Positions 7,185 through 14,408 of a stretch of 15,062 nucleotides of DNA are shown here, piece by piece. The translations under genes and the position numbers were made by a program. Under the pieces are notes generated by a model that was given only the letters and a program-made list of their open reading frames with translations, was not told the origin of the DNA and did no database searches. How positions within the stretch are numbered: position 1 is the first letter of the stretch; each line of letters starts with the position of its first letter. The DNA comes from Candidatus Aerophobus profundus SCGC AAA252-L23 (GTDB taxonomy: Bacteria; Aerophobota; Aerophobia; Aerophobales; Aerophobaceae): NCBI GenBank assembly GCA_000402295.1, contig AQRW01000181.1, positions 1 through 15,062 of the forward strand, written 5' to 3'.

Positions 7185-10100
7185 TTATTCTCTGACTTTC
7201 CTTTTTTCTCTTCTTTCCTCAAAAAGTGTATAAATTACTGGAATTATGAGCAGGGTGATAAGTGTTCCTACCAGTAGCCCTCCAATGACCGAGCGAGCCA
7301 TGGGAGCCCAGTTTTCCGCTCCCGATCCTATCTGTAAGGCTAAGGGAATCATAGCTAAAATAGTGGTCAAAGCAGTCATCAGTACCGGACGAAATCTAAT
7401 TCTTCCGGCTTCTCTTACTGCCTCAGAGATGCTCTTTCCCCTTTGACGCAAAAGATTGGTGTAATCAACCAGGACAATGGAGTTGTTGATGACAATTCCC
7501 ATCAACATTATTATTCCGATCATAGAGACTATACTTAGAGTTGTTCTGGTTAGAAATAACATCCAGATCACTCCTGTCAAAGATAGAGGAATAGTAAGAA
7601 ACATAATAAAAGGATCTCTCAAAGACTCAAACTCAGAGGCCATGACCATATATACTAATATCATTCCTATTATTAAGGCATAAACCAGCCAGGTCAGAGA
7701 CTGACGCATATTTTCGCCACTTCCCCCTATTTCCCAGCGAAAATCAGAAGGAAAGTCAATCTTAGAAATCCTGGTTTCAACATCGCTCAAGGCGTCTCCT
7801 AAAGACCTTCCCACCGCCCGGAAGGACACATCAGCCATTCGATGCTGTCCTTTTCTTTCTATGCTCAGGGGAGTCCGCACATGATTTATATCCACCACAT
7901 CGGCCAATTTCACATATGCTCCCCCGGGAGTAAGTATTTCCATTTTCCCTAAATCCTCGACCTTGGCCCGGTCTTTTTCTTGCAGCCTTACCAGAATATT
8001 GTATTCCCTTCCCTTTTCTCTATACTGAGAGGCAACCGATCCCTGAATGGCTGTTTTAATTAGTTGAGACACTGCATAGGTGGAAAGGCCAAAGTCATAT
8101 AGCTTATCTCGGTTATACTCCAGGCTAAGTTGGGGACGACCTTCCTCTTCCAGACTACTCGTGACATCCACTACTCCAGGTACCTTTTCTACCTCTTTTG
8201 TTATTTGTTGAGACAACTGCTGAAGTTGACTCAAATCGTGACCATAGACCTCTATGTCGGCGTCGGTAGTACTTCCCATTCCTCCGGCCTGCATACCGGC
8301 TGTGAATTCCACCTTACTTTCCGGTAGAGCAGATGAGAGGGCCATGCGTAGTTGACTCTCGATTTCCTGGGTAGATCTTTTCCGCTTATTTCTGTCTACC
8401 AGGTCTAACTGGATGCTGCCAGCATGGGAGCCTTCACTCATAAGAGCGAAGAAACCGGCTCCCGCTCCTAATTGAGCGTAAATAGTCTTTAACTCGGGAA
8501 CTTCTTCTCTTATTATCTCCTCGGCTTTTTGAAAAGTCTTATCAGTTTCCCCCAAGGTTGTTCCCACCGGTCTTTTTATATTTATATTGATTGATCCAGT
8601 ATCCATTTCCGGCATGAACGAGACTCCCACAAACCTGACCATAACAAATAGACTGAGAACACCAAGTCCTCCCACTATAGCCAAAACCAATTTTCGGTGA
8701 GTGAGACACCAGTTGAGCATCTTCTCATAGATAAAAATGCCTTTTTCAATCAACCCACCCAAAGAGTAAGCTAAACCCTTACTTTGAGAATTACCAAGGT
8801 GCAAAATATGTGATGATACTAAGGGAACCAGCGTAAGAGCCACAAGCAAGGAAATCACTAGAGAAAAGGTCACGGTAAGAACCATATCCCGGAAAATCTG
8901 ACCGGCTATTCCGGAAACAAACACTATGGGGAAGAAGACACAGATGGTGGTCAGGGTAGAGGCCGTGATGGCGGTAGTTACCTCTGAGGAGCCAATAATA
9001 GCTCCTTGATGTGCTGGTTCCCCTCTCTCCCGGTGACGGAATATACTTTCCAGAACCACAATGGAGTTATCCACGAAAAGACCTACTCCCAGAGCCAGTC
9101 CACCCATGGAGACAATATTCATGGTCACGCCGGCCAGATTCATGGCCACAAAAGTAGTGATAATAGAAACCGGTATGGAAATCAGAACCACTAGGGTAGC
9201 CCTGAGGTTGCGAAGAAATACCAGTAGTATCGCTCCCGACAGAACTACCGCCAGGATGATGGTTCTCAACAGGTTATTCATAGATTCTTCGATTATTTGA
9301 GCCTGTTCCATAATGACGGACAGGTCTATCCCCTTGAGCGAATTCTCAATCCCTTTAAGTTCAGATAGAACCCGTCTGGAAACATCCACAGTGTTGGCCC
9401 CGGAGGCTCTGTTTATACTGATTACCACAGCCGGCTTACCGTTCACCCGGGTGATCTGCCTTTGTTCTCGAGCTCCATCCACAACCTTGGCCACATCCTT
9501 CACGTAGATGGGGACCCCATTTTGGTAGATCACCACGGTATCAGCAATTTGCGGCACACTGGTATACTCTCCCAGAGTTCTTATGGTATACTCAGTATCT
9601 TCCTCCTCGATAGTGCCGGCCGGAATTACCACATTTTCCCTTCTCACCACATCCATTAGTTGCCCCAGGGTAATTCGCCGGGCAGTTAACCTCTCTCTAT
9701 CTGTCTGAATCTGAATTTCCCTGGCTTCCCCTCCCATAGTACTTGCAGAGGCTACTCCTTCAATTCTCTCCAGGCGAGGTTCTATCTCATTCTCAGCTAG
9801 GTATCTCAGTTCACCTAAGTCCTCTTTTCCAGACACACTTATTACCATAACCGGCATCATGGTGGGATCATATCTAAAAATGAGAGGCTCCTCTGCCTCA
9901 TCGGGAAGTCTCGCTTTGATGAGATCTATACTTTCTCTTACGTGTCGCTCAGCCACATCCATACCCGTCCCCCAGGCAAATTCAGCTATAACCAAAGAGA
10001 TGCCCTCCCTGGATTGAGACGAAAGAGTATCCAGATTCTGCACCCTGGCCACTCCTTCCTCTATCGGTCTGGTAATCAAGGATTCTATATCCTCCGGTGA

Positions 10101-10262
10101 TGTCCCAGAATATTGAGTGATCACCGCCACCATGGGAAGCTCTAACTGAGGGAAAAGGTCCATTTTCAACCCAACATAAGCCACCACTCCTATTCCTACC
10201 AGAGCTATGAATAACATAAGGAAAGTAACCGGTCTTTTAACGGCTAGCCCGGAGAGATTCAT
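7185..10262 (-). CDS. RND multidrug efflux permease, HAE1/AcrB-like inner-membrane pump
   Basis: Proton-driven pump subunit of a three-part efflux system in the inner membrane. Length 1025 is usual for AcrB-like pumps. The pattern is typical: TM1 after a short start (about 12-33), a large periplasmic porter loop, TM2-TM6 (about 333-486), a second periplasmic loop, and C-terminal TM8-TM12. The family start KRPVTFLMLFIALVG and the repeated RFRPVLMTALTTI motif are present. In TM4 the AcrB Asp-Asp pair reads D398-N399 (VDNSIVV). In TM10 the AcrB lysine position reads N926 (INNSIVLVD). Thus only one acidic relay residue is kept, as in SwrC-like pumps. The start lies 3 nt after the adaptor stop and the ribosome binding site GGAGG lies inside the adaptor gene, so translation may be coupled. 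Substrates are unknown, but the MarR gene in the operon favours drugs or aromatic toxins over metals. Confidence 0.95.
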   Translation of the reverse strand: MNLSGLAVKRPVTFLMLFIALVGIGVVAYVGLKMDLFPQLELPMVAVITQYSGTSPEDIESLITRPIEEGVARVQNLDTLSSQSREGISLVIAEFAWGTGMDVAERHVRESIDLIKARLPDEAEEPLIFRYDPTMMPVMVISVSGKEDLGELRYLAENEIEPRLERIEGVASASTMGGEAREIQIQTDRERLTARRITLGQLMDVVRRENVVIPAGTIEEEDTEYTIRTLGEYTSVPQIADTVVIYQNGVPIYVKDVAKVVDGAREQRQITRVNGKPAVVISINRASGANTVDVSRRVLSELKGIENSLKGIDLSVIMEQAQIIEESMNNLLRTIILAVVLSGAILLVFLRNLRATLVVLISIPVSIITTFVAMNLAGVTMNIVSMGGLALGVGLFVDNSIVVLESIFRHRERGEPAHQGAIIGSSEVTTAITASTLTTICVFFPIVFVSGIAGQIFRDMVLTVTFSLVISLLVALTLVPLVSSHILHLGNSQSKGLAYSLGGLIEKGIFIYEKMLNWCLTHRKLVLAIVGGLGVLSLFVMVRFVGVSFMPEMDTGSININIKRPVGTTLGETDKTFQKAEEIIREEVPELKTIYAQLGAGAGFFALMSEGSHAGSIQLDLVDRNKRKRSTQEIESQLRMALSSALPESKVEFTAGMQAGGMGSTTDADIEVYGHDLSQLQQLSQQITKEVEKVPGVVDVTSSLEEEGRPQLSLEYNRDKLYDFGLSTYAVSQLIKTAIQGSVASQYREKGREYNILVRLQEKDRAKVEDLGKMEILTPGGAYVKLADVVDINHVRTPLSIERKGQHRMADVSFRAVGRSLGDALSDVETRISKIDFPSDFRWEIGGSGENMRQSLTWLVYALIIGMILVYMVMASEFESLRDPFIMFLTIPLSLTGVIWMLFLTRTTLSIVSMIGIIMLMGIVINNSIVLVDYTNLLRQRGKSISEAVREAGRIRFRPVLMTALTTILAMIPLALQIGSGAENWAPMARSVIGGLLVGTLITLLIIPVIYTLFEERREKRKVRE

Positions 10263-10265
10263 TGG

Positions 10266-11612
10266 TTATTCTTCCTCCTCCAGAATAAGCTTGATGCGGG
10301 CAAACATTCCCGGCTTGATCCGAAGATCAGGATTAGGTATTTTGACCTCAACTTTTATCTTTCTGCTTAGTGGATCCATAGTGGGACTGATATTAATTTC
10401 CTGGGGAGTGAATGCCTGATCCAGGTAGTTCTCAATAGTTACAACTATCTTTTTAGTTAGTAATACCTTGTTCAGATTTTCCTCCCCGATATGGAGAATG
10501 ATTTTCACCGAACTTATATCCACTATCGATACCAGAGGTTGTCCTGGTCCCACCAGAGATCCCTCATCGGCAAAGCGTCCACTAATAATACCGGAAATGG
10601 GAGATTTTATGGTGCAGTCCTCCAGGCGGGATTTGACCAGTTCTAAAGCTGCCTCTGCCTGCTGGACCTGAGCTTCGGCCAACTGAACATCTCCTTCCCA
10701 CAACTTGTCTTCCCAGGATGTTTTGGCTAACTCCAAAGCTGATCTGGCATTTTCCCATTGGGTCTGGGTTCCCTCAGTTTTTACCTCCCAACTCTTAGCT
10801 TCTCTTAATTTCTCCAGATTTTCTAATGCTGCTTTTGCTTGCTGGACTTGAGCTTCAGCCATCTGTATATCTTCTTTCCTGGCTCCTTTTCTGATAAGCT
10901 CAAGATTTGCCTTGGCTGAAGCAAGCTGAGCCTGAGCAACTTCAAAACCAAGCTTTGTTTTATCCAATATCTGTTCGGGCATGGCTCCCCGATTGTAATC
11001 ATCCTCCGCCCTTTGCAAGTCCTTTTCCGCATTGTGAAAATTAGCCAGAGCTTGTTGATAAGCAGCCTCGGCTCGTTGAATTTCCTCTGGCCTGGCTCCT
11101 TCCTCAGTCTTGGTCAAATTAGCCTGAGCTATTTTTAAAGCGGCCTGAGCTTGTTGAAGCCCGGTAAAAAACTCTGTCTCAGCCGTGGCCTCTATCATAT
11201 CCAGCTGAGCCTGGGCAGCATTAAAAGCAGTTTCTGCTCTTTTGAAGTTAGTCTCAGCCTCTATCTTGACTAATGAATTAGCTTTTCTGTAATTAGCCCG
11301 GCCAGAGATTAAAACAGCCTCGGCTTGCTTCACCTGAAGAGTAATATCTTTGGAGTCAATTTTAGCTATAACCTGGTTCTTTTCCACTTTGTCTCCCAAT
11401 TCCACGAAAATCTCCTCCAGAGTTCCGCTCACCTTGGGCATTATCTGCACCTGCCGCACCGGAGCTATGTCAGCAGTAAGGGATATCTCCTGGACAGTTT
11501 TGCTTGTTGCCTTAGCTTCTGCCGGAGTAGTCTCCTCGGCCTGAGCAAAAACTCCGCCTACGCCCGAAAGAATCAAACTGAATACCATCAACAATATAAT
11601 TTTCCCTTTCAT
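10266..11612 (-). CDS. Periplasmic adaptor (HlyD/AcrA family) with expanded coiled coil
   Basis: Membrane fusion protein linking the RND pump to the TolC-like channel across the periplasm. It has a signal peptide MKGKIILLMVFSLILS ending near VFAQA (about 24), and a first half lipoyl domain PKVSGTLEEIFVELGDKV (about 58-75). A very long Ala/Gln/Glu-rich coiled coil follows (about 90-330), then the second lipoyl half SPISGIISG (about 339), a beta barrel, and a C-terminal KPGMFARI motif. The coiled coil carries repeats such as AEAQVQQAKAALE and AEAQVQQAEAALE exactly 60 residues apart. The frame opens at 11633, but AAGGAGG lies inside its first codons, 9 nt before the ATG at 11612, so I chose 11612 (448 residues). 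No lipobox is seen, so membrane attachment may be through an uncleaved helix. Confidence 0.92.
   Translation of the reverse strand: MKGKIILLMVFSLILSGVGGVFAQAEETTPAEAKATSKTVQEISLTADIAPVRQVQIMPKVSGTLEEIFVELGDKVEKNQVIAKIDSKDITLQVKQAEAVLISGRANYRKANSLVKIEAETNFKRAETAFNAAQAQLDMIEATAETEFFTGLQQAQAALKIAQANLTKTEEGARPEEIQRAEAAYQQALANFHNAEKDLQRAEDDYNRGAMPEQILDKTKLGFEVAQAQLASAKANLELIRKGARKEDIQMAEAQVQQAKAALENLEKLREAKSWEVKTEGTQTQWENARSALELAKTSWEDKLWEGDVQLAEAQVQQAEAALELVKSRLEDCTIKSPISGIISGRFADEGSLVGPGQPLVSIVDISSVKIILHIGEENLNKVLLTKKIVVTIENYLDQAFTPQEINISPTMDPLSRKIKVEVKIPNPDLRIKPGMFARIKLILEEEE
10641..10871. repeat. 180-bp-offset direct repeat inside the adaptor gene
   Basis: Positions 10641-10691 and 10821-10871 match at 42 of 51 bases with an offset of exactly 180 bp, or 60 codons. 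They encode the AEAQVQQA coiled-coil motifs. A more diverged copy (AEAAYQQA) lies further upstream in the protein near 11040-11085. This supports growth of the coiled coil by in-frame duplication. Confidence 0.65.
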
Positions 11613-11668
11613 GTTTTCCATCCTCCTTTTCATACGGTCTATTTTCCTTATTTAGCTTCTAGGAAATT

Positions 11669-12952
11669 TCAGGACTGTATTCTTCCCATTGCTTTGTTCA
11701 GATTTGCCCGGCTCAAATTATAATCATACAGAGCACCGGTATAACCCAATCGTGCACTAGTCAAAGCAAACTGTGCATCCAGTACCTCTACCTGAGTAAT
11801 AGTTCCACTTTTGTATCTTGCCTCCGCAATAGACAAAGCTTCTTCTGCCTGTTGAATACTTTGTTCTTGGGCAACTATAGATTCTTTGGCAGCCTGTATA
11901 TTCCAGAAGGCTTGTTTTACTTCTAACTGGATGCCTTCTCTCAATTGTTTAATGGCCAGTTGCATTTGTCTTACTTGTGACCTTCTTTGTTCTACCTGAG
12001 CTTTGTTCTTACCCGCATCAAACAAAGTAAAGCCTAATACCAGGTTAACATTCCAGTCATTCTCCCACTCCCTCCCCCCACTTGCAGTATATTCATAGTT
12101 TCCCAGCAAGGAAAGGAAAGGCAAGTTTGCCGCCCTGGTTATCCGGATAGATAAGCTAACCATATCTTCCTGAAGGCGCAAGCTCTTTAAATCGCTTCTG
12201 CAAACCAAAGCAGCTTGTAGAGCTTCATCTAAGCTTAGAAGTCCGGGTTCAAATTTTAACTTTCCCTCAATCTCTAAGGACGAGGGTTGGGATAACAAAA
12301 TGGCTAAACTCTCCTTAGCCAAAGCTAAATCATTCTTGGCTCGTATCACCTCAGGCTTAAACTTGGCCACTTCTACTTTAGCTCTCAACAAGTCAAATCG
12401 TGAAGCTCTTCCGGACTGATAGAAAGACTCTGTTATCTGTAAATGAGCCTCGGCTTGACCAAGAGCTTGTTTCGTTATCTGAAGGTTCTCCTGAGCCAAA
12501 ATAATGGAGTAAAAACTTTGTTTTACCTGGAAGGTTATCTCACTTTGCGTACTCTTCAGATTCTCTCTGGCTACCTGGTAGTTTAACTTAGCCTGCTGGT
12601 TAGCTAAGCTAAGCTGACCGCCGGTATAAAGTGGCTGAGTAAGAGAGAGAGAAAAAGCAGTGGTGTCTTGTGCTCCAATTTCAAGGTCTCCCCAATCAGG
12701 AATGTGCACTTTGGGAGGCTCTCCCAGATGAGTGTAATTTCCCTGCAAACTCAGCAGAGGAAAGTATCCGGCAAAAGCTTCCTTCATTGCTTGCTCAGTT
12801 TCTCTCACTTTTTCCTGGGTCATAAGTATCTGTGGGTTGTCCTTTAGGGCTATATCTATAGCTTCCGGCAAATTGATACTCTGGCAATACCCGTAAGAGA
12901 CAAAACATGTACTAATCACGGTTAATACTGCCAAATACCCCTTAACTTTCAT
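11669..12952 (-). CDS. TolC-like outer-membrane efflux channel
   Basis: Outer-membrane factor of the efflux system, expected to form a trimeric beta barrel with a periplasmic alpha tunnel. A signal peptide covers MKVKGYLAVLTVISTCF to about residue 23. The mature part starts with NLPEAIDIALKDNPQI, the usual OEP beginning. The two family half-repeats are clear: LTQPLYTGGQ with a following long helix (about 110-215), and LFDAGKNKAQ with QVEVLDAQFALTSAR (about 310-420). The length of 427 is normal. The cysteines near the signal cleavage region do not fit a lipobox, so lipidation is not supported. The ATG has AAGGT about 5 nt upstream. It lies 58 nt after marR and 56 nt before the chosen adaptor start. 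The position in the operon makes it the dedicated partner of this pump. Confidence 0.93.
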   Translation of the reverse strand: MKVKGYLAVLTVISTCFVSYGYCQSINLPEAIDIALKDNPQILMTQEKVRETEQAMKEAFAGYFPLLSLQGNYTHLGEPPKVHIPDWGDLEIGAQDTTAFSLSLTQPLYTGGQLSLANQQAKLNYQVARENLKSTQSEITFQVKQSFYSIILAQENLQITKQALGQAEAHLQITESFYQSGRASRFDLLRAKVEVAKFKPEVIRAKNDLALAKESLAILLSQPSSLEIEGKLKFEPGLLSLDEALQAALVCRSDLKSLRLQEDMVSLSIRITRAANLPFLSLLGNYEYTASGGREWENDWNVNLVLGFTLFDAGKNKAQVEQRRSQVRQMQLAIKQLREGIQLEVKQAFWNIQAAKESIVAQEQSIQQAEEALSIAEARYKSGTITQVEVLDAQFALTSARLGYTGALYDYNLSRANLNKAMGRIQS

Positions 12953-13010
12953 TTTTTACCTTTTTCTTAGATTAAATCATAATTCCAAAAAAAATTATTT
13001 CTATATGTTC

Positions 13011-13472
13011 TCAGGTCTGATTCACATTAATTCTATCGTGAATGATTCTCATAATCCTTAAGAGACTCTCTATTTCCTCATTACTCAGTCGCCTGAGAAT
13101 GGAGACAATCCTTCGCTTCTTTTCTTTTTCAACCATCAGCATAATCTCTTTCCCCCGCTCGGTGAGCCTCACTCTGACCACCCGTCGATCCTGAGGATCA
13201 GACCGTCTCTCCACCAATGATTTGTCTACCAGTTTGTTAACCAGACGGGTAAGAGTGCTAAAATCAATGGAAAGAGCTCCACCAATCTCGGACATATTTG
13301 GTTCTCTCTCCGCTGGTAAGTAGGATAAAACAAAAAATTCGGGAGGAGAGACGTCAATGTCGAACACCTGGCGGACTACCTCCGGAGAAGTCTCAGTATG
13401 AATGGCTCTGGCAATAGTTGGAATAAGCTCACCTAACTCTTCCGCATATTCCTCAATTCTTTTGTCCTTCAC
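13011..13472 (-). CDS. MarR-family transcriptional regulator of the efflux operon
   Basis: Winged helix-turn-helix repressor, expected to bind DNA as a dimer and be released by a small toxic ligand. The 153-residue protein has N- and C-terminal dimerisation helices, a recognition-helix region DFSTLTRLVNKLVDKSLV (70-87), and the family wing DPQDRRVVRVRLTERG (92-107). The start is GTG, supported by AGAGG 5 nt upstream. As the first gene of the efflux operon it probably represses itself and the pump genes, since a strong promoter and candidate operators sit directly upstream. Activation rather than repression cannot be excluded. Confidence 0.93.
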   Translation of the reverse strand: MKDKRIEEYAEELGELIPTIARAIHTETSPEVVRQVFDIDVSPPEFFVLSYLPAEREPNMSEIGGALSIDFSTLTRLVNKLVDKSLVERRSDPQDRRVVRVRLTERGKEIMLMVEKEKKRRIVSILRRLSNEEIESLLRIMRIIHDRINVNQT

Positions 13473-13496
13473 TTTGTCCTCTATTCAAACTCTTAG

Positions 13497-13560
13497 ACAA
13501 TGAAAATATTGTATTTGAAAACATTTTTAAACTGAAACTTTATTATAATAAAAATATTGT
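13497..13560. promoter_or_regulatory. Candidate MarR operator region
   Basis: An inverted repeat ACAAT-N6-ATTGT at 13497-13512 resembles MarR operators in size and symmetry. Its right half is part of AAAATATTGT (13503-13512), which is repeated exactly at 13551-13560 inside the -35/-10 spacer of the marR promoter. Occupancy of both sites would block initiation and early elongation. Binding is inferred, not shown. Confidence 0.45.
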
Positions 13561-13569
13561 TATTGTCAA
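13542..13569 (-). promoter_or_regulatory. Promoter of the marR-efflux operon
   Basis: On the minus strand a perfect TTGACA (13564-13569), a 16-nt spacer and a perfect TATAAT (13542-13547). The predicted leader before the GTG at 13472 is about 60 nt and contains the inverted repeat at 13497-13512. The -10 is half of the palindrome ATTATAAT (13542-13549), which also presents TATAAT to the plus strand. Confidence 0.75.
13544..13549 (+). promoter_or_regulatory. Possible -10 box for the divergent yhhQ-like gene
   Basis: TATAAT on the plus strand, overlapping the marR -10. No convincing -35 sits 16-18 nt upstream (a TTGAAA at 13515-13520 is 23 nt away). Use of this box is uncertain. Confidence 0.3.
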
Positions 13570-13633
13570 GAGAATAAACCACTTGCCCTCATCCCCAAAC
13601 TGTGGCAGAATAGGTAACCATCAAGGAAGAAAA

Positions 13634-14329
13634 ATGTTCAACGAATTTCTCTGGATCGCATTTATTCTGGTTGATTTGAGTCTTGCCCTGCTTGCTTTTC
13701 GGCTTTGGGGAAAATTGGGACTCTATACTATGATTGTGGTAGGAACCATCGTCTGCAACATCCAGGTACTGGTTACAGTAGAGCTTTTTGGACTGGTGGC
13801 CACCCTGGGAAATATTGTTTATGCCAGTATTTTCTTCTCCACAGACATATTGAGTGAATTTTATGGGAAAAAGGCGGCTCGGAAAGGAGTCTGGCTCGGG
13901 TTTTTCGCTTTAATCTCTGCCACTATAGCCATGCAGTTTGCCATAAGATTTAAGCCGGATGTCAGTGATACTATCCAGCCCCATTTAGCCCAAATTTTTA
14001 ATTTAATGCCCCGAATAGTAGTGGCCAGTTTAACCGCCTACTTAATCAGTCAACATCACGATATCTGGGCCTTCCATTTCTGGAAGGATAAAACCCGGGG
14101 TAGACACCTCTGGCTAAGGAATAACGCCAGCACTATGGTCAGCCAATTGATTGATACTACTATATTTACCTTTCTGGCTTTCTGGGGAAAATACCCCCTA
14201 GAGATTTTTTGGCAAATTTTTCTCACCACTTATCTCTTCAAATGGCTCATTGCTGCCGTTGACACCCCTTTTGTTTATCTGGGACGCTGGCTCCACCGAA
14301 ATCAAATGGGGTCAGGTCTCAACATTTGA
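13634..14329 (+). CDS. yhhQ: Queuosine precursor transporter, YhhQ/VUT family
   Basis: Inner-membrane transporter that imports 7-cyano- or 7-aminomethyl-7-deazaguanine for queuosine modification of tRNA. Family motifs are strong: DILSEFYGKKAARKG (about 73-87), LRNNASTMVSQLIDT with a following hydrophobic helix (about 162-185), and the C-terminal K-x6-DTPFVY segment (about 206-218). About six hydrophobic segments are visible. The frame opens at a TTG at 13583, but AAGGA lies 6 nt before the ATG at 13634 and the added 17 residues look non-coding, so I use 13634 (231 residues). It is divergent from the efflux operon. No other queuosine gene is in the window, which is consistent with salvage, with tgt elsewhere. 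No preQ1 riboswitch was convincingly found in the leader. Confidence 0.9.
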   Translation: MFNEFLWIAFILVDLSLALLAFRLWGKLGLYTMIVVGTIVCNIQVLVTVELFGLVATLGNIVYASIFFSTDILSEFYGKKAARKGVWLGFFALISATIAMQFAIRFKPDVSDTIQPHLAQIFNLMPRIVVASLTAYLISQHHDIWAFHFWKDKTRGRHLWLRNNASTMVSQLIDTTIFTFLAFWGKYPLEIFWQIFLTTYLFKWLIAAVDTPFVYLGRWLHRNQMGSGLNI

Positions 14330-14358
14330 CATTGAACCAGGAAAAGTTGCACAAAGAG

Positions 14359-14387
14359 ACCATGGTAGCCGCAGGCTTTAAGCTGCG
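14359..14387 (-). repeat. REP-like palindrome in a convergent gap
   Basis: CGCAG (14370-14374) pairs with CTGCG (14383-14387) around an 8-nt centre. ACCATGGT (14359-14366), itself a palindrome, precedes it. On the minus strand it contains TGCGGCTACC (14373-14364), the same 10-mer as the core at 2384-2393. It sits in the 79-nt gap between two convergent genes, the usual place for REP elements, and may also end transcription although no clear T run follows. Confidence 0.45.
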
Positions 14388-14408
14388 TTTGTATACAATC
14401 TTCACGGT

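Noticed and set aside
9006..9300. Plus-strand open frames inside the RND gene (also at 7246-7446, 7477-7683, 8130-8327, 9313-9659)
   Set aside because: All lie antisense to a continuous, motif-rich RND coding region and have no recognisable protein features.
13556..13633. Possible preQ1 riboswitch ahead of the yhhQ-like gene (segment AGGTAACCATCAAGGAAG faintly like the 3' end of preQ1-II)
   Set aside because: No convincing P1/P2 stems or pseudoknot partners by eye, and preQ1-II is mostly confined to Lactobacillales. A covariance-model scan with Rfam preQ1 families would decide.
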